Positions 59,424 through 64,000 of a stretch of DNA of 64,000 nucleotides are shown piece by piece. The notes beneath the pieces are model-generated. The model was not told the DNA's origin and did no database searches. It saw only the letters and a program-made list of their open reading frames with translations. The stretch comes from Litorimonas sp963972195 (GTDB taxonomy: Bacteria > Pseudomonadota > Alphaproteobacteria > Caulobacterales > Maricaulaceae): assembly GCA_963972195.1 (NCBI GenBank), contig CAXATH010000006.1, forward strand, positions 1-64,000, given 5' to 3'. Each line of letters starts with the position of its first letter. Positions within the stretch are counted from its first letter, which is position 1. A program made the position numbers and the translations under genes.

Positions 59424-60710
59424 TCAGCCTTTACGGTGCCCAAAGACCAGCGCGGCTGTGATCGCGGCGGCCCCGTGTTCTTCCTCGCGGGGAATCACGC
59501 CGTTCTTGATATAACGCAGAACATCCTCGTTCAGAGACGAGGTGAGTGACCAGTTCCAATAGCGTAAAACTGTCTGCGCCTTATCCGTTGAGATCACATC
59601 ATAGGCTTCGATAACGCGGGTGAGATGCGGATGCTGCTGTTCCATTTCATCCTCTGGCGGACGATAGACGGCGCGCCAGAGTTTCTCGAGCATGTCGCGT
59701 TTCAACCCGGTGGATTTACACAGCACGGCGAGAGCTTCGCCGCCCATATCGGTCAAAATTTGCGCGCCTGTCGCGGGTTTAATCCCGGACATGTAGGAAA
59801 TTTCTTCGATAAGTGTTTTCGTCAATCCACTCTGGGCGGCAATATCTATTGCGCTTTCCAGACTGTCAAAATCACTTCGGGCAATGGCGGCGCGATTGCG
59901 TTGACGACGCTCTACAAATTGCAGAGCTTTTCTGACGCCCGCATCCTGCCAGCCTTCTTTGGCCGCCTCGGGGAATAGATCATTACAGCTTTCCTGCAAA
60001 ACAGCTCTCGTGACCGCGAACCGATGAAGAATTCGGCGGCGGGTCGCCCGGTCTGCCCACCAGAACATGGTCAGTCCATGACTTGGCCGCAGCTCTTCGC
60101 GGCGGTTGAGCAAATTGACGTAAGGATTATGACTCCGCGATATGGTCAAAATACGCTGCAACGCGGTTTCGCTAAACTCTGCGCCCGTATTTTTCAAAAG
60201 GGTTTCAACAACCTCTTCTTCCAAAAACTGGACGAGCGCATCGACGACCGAGTCAGACACTTTACGTCTCTGCGCGATAACCTTGCGGTGCTCGGCCGAA
60301 ACCTTTTGGGCGACCTGGATCAAATCACTATCCGTCAAGGAGAGACTGTTTTCTAAGATGTGCTTGGCAACGCGAATGTCGTCTTTTGCCAGTATAACCA
60401 GAATGGTTCGCGGCGCTTCGTTCAACATGACGAGACGCTTGGCAACACTTTCCCGGACATCAATATCAGCATCCCGCAATAGTTCTACGAGGACATCTCC
60501 GGCCATATGCCGTTCTTGCGGGGTCAGCTGGCTGGCGGGAATACAAATGACATCGGCCAAACGCTTGGCAAGCTGACGACGTGTGCTTCCCTCATCAGGT
60601 TTCGTGACAACTTCTTGCAAAGCCGGGCCTTCTCCGGACATACCCCCCGAATCTTTGAGCGGGGGCAGGTCTGAGCGCATTTTGCGGGACTGTGCCGGCA
60701 TGGATACCAT
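59424..60710 (-). CDS. DUF2336 protein
   Basis: 428 residues, all-helical and without membrane segments. The HEAT-like repeats of DUF2336 are visible: LAKRLADVICIPASQLTPQE, DADIDVRESVAKRLVML, ILAKDDIRVAKHILENS, and a C-terminal part ending RYWNWSLTSSLNEDVLRYIKNG. The family is widespread in alphaproteobacteria with unknown function. Upstream of the Mrp operon on the same strand; co-transcription is not shown. Confidence 0.85.
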   Translation of the reverse strand: MVSMPAQSRKMRSDLPPLKDSGGMSGEGPALQEVVTKPDEGSTRRQLAKRLADVICIPASQLTPQERHMAGDVLVELLRDADIDVRESVAKRLVMLNEAPRTILVILAKDDIRVAKHILENSLSLTDSDLIQVAQKVSAEHRKVIAQRRKVSDSVVDALVQFLEEEVVETLLKNTGAEFSETALQRILTISRSHNPYVNLLNRREELRPSHGLTMFWWADRATRRRILHRFAVTRAVLQESCNDLFPEAAKEGWQDAGVRKALQFVERRQRNRAAIARSDFDSLESAIDIAAQSGLTKTLIEEISYMSGIKPATGAQILTDMGGEALAVLCKSTGLKRDMLEKLWRAVYRPPEDEMEQQHPHLTRVIEAYDVISTDKAQTVLRYWNWSLTSSLNEDVLRYIKNGVIPREEEHGAAAITAALVFGHRKG

Positions 60711-60908
60711 AAACGAAAACTCTCCTGCGTCCTGGTTTAGGCTCCTTGCCGCAAGACGCTCTACGCGTCAGACTAGTCAAAACCCGTTAACCAAGCGTGA
60801 CTTTTTTCATTGCAGTTACCACTGCCAATTCTGCCTTCAGAGCGTGCTTCGCAGTTGATGCCTTTCATGCCATTGGCTAGGCCGATAGAAAAGAAACGGA
60901 CTGATGAT

Positions 60909-63062
60909 ATGCCAACAAATTTCAAATCCTCTGCAATGCCGCCCAAGGCCGAAAAACGGCCTCTGGCAATTGAACAGCTCGGACGCAGCCGCGTCGATGA
61001 TTACGCCTGGATGAAGGACGAGAACTGGCAGACGGTTATGCGCGACCCATCAAAACTCGATGCGGGCATTAGAGCGCATCTGGAGGCCGAAAACAGCTAT
61101 ACCGAAGCCCTCTTAGCGCCGCATGAAGAATTAAAAGACAGCATTTTTGAGGAATTGAAAGCCCGTCTGGAACCGGAAGCCGCCAGCACCCCATTGCCAG
61201 ACGGAAATTGGGCCTATTTCCACCATTACCGAACCGGAGACGAACACGGTATTTACGCCCGGGTGTGGCAGGAAAACCCCGAAGTTCCGGTCGTTTTGAC
61301 GGACGCCATTTTAGACAATTCCGAAGTGGTGCTGGACGCGGAAGCTCTTTCGAAAAACCACCCCGGCTATTTCGATCTTGGCTCCGTATCCCATAGTCCG
61401 GACCACAATTGGCTCGCCTATGGCGTGGACGGCAAAGGGTCCGAAAATTACAAAGTTTTCCTACGTAAGCTAGGAGGCAAGGAGAAATTAGAGGAAGAGG
61501 CATTTGTCACTTCAATTGATCAGGCCGCTGGCGCGCTGGTCTGGGCGGAGGACTCTCAAACGCTTTACTGGGTCGAGCGCGACGAAAATCAGCGCCCCTA
61601 TGCGGTTTTTCGTCAGGATATTTTCAACAAAGAGGTGAAACCCGAGCTTATCTATAAAGAAAGTGACCCCGGCTTTTTTGTTAGCGTCGGCACATCCGAT
61701 GACATGGCGAAAATTGAAATCAGCGCGCACAATCATACCACGTCTGAAATTTGGCGCGTTCCGGCCAATAATCCTGAGGCGCCGCCTCTCTGTTTCGCCG
61801 AACGTGTAGAGGGCCTCGAATATAGCCTTCACGATCAGGGCGGGCGAACATATATTTTGACCAATGCCGATGACGCCGTCGATTTTCAGGTAATGGTGGT
61901 CGAAGAAAGAGGTCCGTCCGAGAGCTGGGCCGAGTTTATCCCGCACAAGCCCGGCACACTCATTCTCGGACTAGAAGCCTTTGAACATTTCCTCGTCAGG
62001 CTTGAACGTGAAAATGCCCTGCCCCGTCTTGTTATTCGTGACATGCGCAATGGGGAAGAACACGCCATTATGATGGACGAGCCGGCCTATTCACTCGGCC
62101 TTATGTCCGGCTATGAATATGCTACGAACCGGCTTTATTTCTCGTATGCCTCCCCCACAACACCGTCGCAGGTTTTTGCCTACGATATGGAGACGCGGAA
62201 GCGCGTTCTGGTCAAAACCCAAATCGTGCCGAGCGGGCATGAGCCGTCTGACTATAAAACAGAGCGCGTCAATATTTCGGCGAGAGACGGCGAGACGATC
62301 CCTGTCACACTTTTAAGCCGCGCGGACACGCCCATGGACGGCACCGCGCCTCTGCTTCTTTATGGATATGGCTCTTACGGCATTACAATTCCGGCGGCAT
62401 TCCGAACAACCATCCTTTCGCTCGTCGACCGGGGTTTTATCTATGCCATCGCCCATATACGGGGAGGCATGTCCAAAGGGTATCAGTGGTATCTCAACGG
62501 TAAGCTCGAAAAGAAAATGAATACCTTTAATGATTTTGTCGATGTGGGCCGCGGACTGTGCGGTAAAGGGTATTCTTCCGCAGGGAAGCTAGTCGCCCAT
62601 GGCGGTTCGGCAGGCGGCATGTTGGTCGGCGCGGCCCTCAATCAAGCGCCGGACCTGTTTGCCGGCGTCATTGCGGCCGTGCCGTTCGTGGATGTCCTCA
62701 ATACCATGTCTGATGAAACCCTTCCTCTCACCCCGCCGGAATGGCCGGAATGGGGCAATCCGCTTCTTGACGCGCAAGCATATGACCTTATCGCGGATTA
62801 CTCTCCTTACGATCAGATCGAGAAAAAGGCCTACCCGCCGACACTTATCACGGCCGGGCTGACAGACCCCCGTGTTACTTATTGGGAGCCGGCCAAATGG
62901 GCGGCAAAATTGCGCGAATATCAAACGGGCGATGCGCCAATCCTGCTCAAAACGAATATGGATGCCGGACATCAAGGCGAGAGCGGACGCTACGATTCCC
63001 TGAAAGAAACGGCGCTGGAATACGCGTTCGCTCTGGCCTGCGTGGGGTTAGCTTCACCTTAG
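60909..63062 (+). CDS. ptrB: Oligopeptidase B (S9 serine peptidase)
   Basis: 717 residues from ATG 60909 (GGA upstream); an earlier start at 60810 would add 33 residues without similarity. N-terminal beta-propeller (RVDDYAWMKDENWQTVMRD, WAEDSQTLYWVERDENQRP). C-terminal alpha/beta-hydrolase with the nucleophile Ser567 in HGGSAGGMLVG, Asp in TAGLTDPRVTYWEP and His in DAGHQGESGRY. GGSAGG distinguishes OpB from prolyl oligopeptidase (GGSNGG). It cleaves peptides after Lys/Arg. No signal peptide. Confidence 0.93.
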   Translation: MPTNFKSSAMPPKAEKRPLAIEQLGRSRVDDYAWMKDENWQTVMRDPSKLDAGIRAHLEAENSYTEALLAPHEELKDSIFEELKARLEPEAASTPLPDGNWAYFHHYRTGDEHGIYARVWQENPEVPVVLTDAILDNSEVVLDAEALSKNHPGYFDLGSVSHSPDHNWLAYGVDGKGSENYKVFLRKLGGKEKLEEEAFVTSIDQAAGALVWAEDSQTLYWVERDENQRPYAVFRQDIFNKEVKPELIYKESDPGFFVSVGTSDDMAKIEISAHNHTTSEIWRVPANNPEAPPLCFAERVEGLEYSLHDQGGRTYILTNADDAVDFQVMVVEERGPSESWAEFIPHKPGTLILGLEAFEHFLVRLERENALPRLVIRDMRNGEEHAIMMDEPAYSLGLMSGYEYATNRLYFSYASPTTPSQVFAYDMETRKRVLVKTQIVPSGHEPSDYKTERVNISARDGETIPVTLLSRADTPMDGTAPLLLYGYGSYGITIPAAFRTTILSLVDRGFIYAIAHIRGGMSKGYQWYLNGKLEKKMNTFNDFVDVGRGLCGKGYSSAGKLVAHGGSAGGMLVGAALNQAPDLFAGVIAAVPFVDVLNTMSDETLPLTPPEWPEWGNPLLDAQAYDLIADYSPYDQIEKKAYPPTLITAGLTDPRVTYWEPAKWAAKLREYQTGDAPILLKTNMDAGHQGESGRYDSLKETALEYAFALACVGLASP

Positions 63063-63105
63063 AACGAAGTTATTTCTGCTATCCGTACACTTACAAAACT
63101 CGTTG

Positions 63106-63789
63106 TCATTCCGGAATAATCGCGCCTCTATTATCGGTTAGTCGAAAGCTGACACGATTGGTAATCCCTTCCATAGCGACAGCACGCCCATCCACAATAC
63201 GAGGTCGATATTTCCATTTTGCGACTGCTTTAACGGTTGGACGTTCGAAAATATCTTGCGTGCAATAGGTTGCTACCACCTGATAAGGAGAACCAGTGGC
63301 ATCCACATTCAAGCGAACGTCGCAATGTCCCGAGCGATCTGCTTTTGTCGGCATAGCAGGCGGTATGCGTAAAAGGGGGTCAGGATTACGGTTAGCCTGA
63401 ACCAGCTGCGCACGCGGAAGAGCGAAAATAACGGGTTTGAATATATTGTTGACCTGAGGATCGGCGACAGGGGTATGGAAAATCCGTGTTGCCTTGAGTG
63501 TCGATATAGTTGGCGGCGCAGGCGGAATTTCGATGACTTTGAGTGGCTCCGGTTTTGTTCGTTCTTCCAATTTTTTCAAATTCTCAGGCACTGGATTCAT
63601 AGCAAAATCGACCGAAGCGACTTTATCTACAGGCGTAAACTCGGTGGCGATTAGGGCCGCCATGGTAAGTCCCAGGCCGAGCGTCACGCTGCCCGCAATC
63701 GGAAGACCAAAACCAAACCGTATCAGTTTAGAACGCCCCTCCCTTTCATCTGGATAAGAACTGCTTTTCTTAATTCGATTATGCGTCAT
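63106..63789 (-). CDS. TonB-like energy transducer protein
   Basis: 227 residues from ATG 63789, selected by the AAGGAGG eight bases upstream; that SD lies within a longer open frame starting at 63810. One N-terminal membrane helix (SVTLGLGLTMAALIATEF), a periplasmic Pro-rich part, and a TonB C-terminal domain (CDVRLNVDATGSPYQVVAT, TVKAVAKWKYRPRIVDGR). No exbB/exbD near. It may transfer energy to a TonB-dependent receptor, or be one of the orphan paralogues. Confidence 0.85.
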   Translation of the reverse strand: MTHNRIKKSSSYPDEREGRSKLIRFGFGLPIAGSVTLGLGLTMAALIATEFTPVDKVASVDFAMNPVPENLKKLEERTKPEPLKVIEIPPAPPTISTLKATRIFHTPVADPQVNNIFKPVIFALPRAQLVQANRNPDPLLRIPPAMPTKADRSGHCDVRLNVDATGSPYQVVATYCTQDIFERPTVKAVAKWKYRPRIVDGRAVAMEGITNRVSFRLTDNRGAIIPE

Positions 63790-63879
63790 CTGAAGGGCCT
63801 CCTTATTCAAGCCACATAAGGTTATGTTATTACATCATGTTCCGCAAGTGCAATCTTGCATTGGATCAATTGCAACCCA

Positions 63880-63908
63880 ATAAAAAACCCGGCTTTGAGG
63901 GCCGGGTT
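63880..63908 (-). terminator. Rho-independent terminator of the edge gene
   Basis: AACCCGGC (63908-63901, minus strand) pairs with GCCGGGTT (63893-63886) around a seven-base loop, followed by TTTTTTATT on the minus strand. It ends the gene entering from the right edge. Confidence 0.9.
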
Positions 63909-63932
63909 AATTCAGTTGCTATTTGCTAGAGG

Positions 63933-64000
63933 TTAGCCAGTCGTTTTCACGATATATTTGGCATCATATTCCGGCTTGAACTTCATACATGTTTGATCTT
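63933..64000 (-). CDS. 3' end of a gene cut by the window edge
   Basis: The last 22 codons of a minus-strand frame that ends with TAA at 63933-63935, 25 bases before a good terminator. The visible C-terminus is CMKFKPEYDAKYIVKTTG. Too short to identify. The position next to a TonB-like gene, and the form of the tail, would fit another TonB-type protein, but this is only a guess. Confidence 0.55.
   Translation of the reverse strand, partial: DQTCMKFKPEYDAKYIVKTTG

Overview
The window is a chromosomal stretch of an alphaproteobacterium. The gene content fits the Caulobacterales/Maricaulales/Hyphomonadaceae side of the class: a PleC/DivJ-type cell-cycle kinase, a CC0125/CC1285-type lipoprotein, DUF2336 and MucR proteins, and a complete RcGTA-type gene transfer agent (GTA) cluster. 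This placement is inferred from gene content only; there is no rRNA gene in the window. Genes are closely packed and protein-coding almost throughout. I see no tRNA, rRNA, CRISPR array or intact insertion sequence.

Layout. 0.4-1.1 kb: a glycine-zipper lipoprotein gene. 1.1-2.85 kb: an AT-rich retron, made of a reverse transcriptase fused to a trypsin-like protease plus a compact candidate msr-msd RNA. 3.2-4.5 kb: the rpsF-rpsR-rplI ribosomal operon with a clear terminator. 4.5-19.5 kb: small transcription units, including a LuxR-type regulator, a Tae4-like amidase lipoprotein, a serine hydrolase, YdeI-like, VOC and SecD-P1-like proteins, a DUF1287 protein, a crotonase and acyl-CoA ligase pair, an EF-hand protein, a ParB-like protein, an FAH-family hydrolase, lipoproteins, a TerB-like protein and typA. 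19.6-26.2 kb: pepN, an EAL protein and a PleC-like kinase. 26.2-33.5 kb: two OmpR-type two-component systems, with a DegP-type protease upstream of one and a PepSY protein upstream of the other. 33.5-34.5 kb: a DnaJ-domain protein.

34.5-49.3 kb, minus strand: a full GTA cluster. Reading with transcription, it runs from two regulators (a DnaA-domain-IV-like protein and a DUF6456 protein, matching the GafY/GafZ activator and antiterminator pair) through terminase, portal, protease, capsid, connectors, tail, NlpC/P60 peptidase and the large tail-tip protein. Two strong intrinsic terminators point in the direction of transcription inside the cluster. One is encoded by codons of the portal gene itself. 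The other lies just after the capsid gene. Together with an adjacent GafZ-like antiterminator gene, this suggests that processive antitermination gates GTA expression. A TPR-like gene has been inserted between terminase and portal.

50.7-59.3 kb, minus strand: an Mrp-type Na+/H+ antiporter operon (E-F-G-DUF4040-B-C-D-D-x-D) ending in a translationally coupled mucR. The DUF4040 subunit has a histone-H1-like basic tail. 59.4-64 kb: a DUF2336 protein, oligopeptidase B, a TonB-like protein and the 3' end of another gene.

Most novel candidates: the protease-fused retron with its RNA, and the GTA cluster with built-in terminators beside its putative antiterminator.
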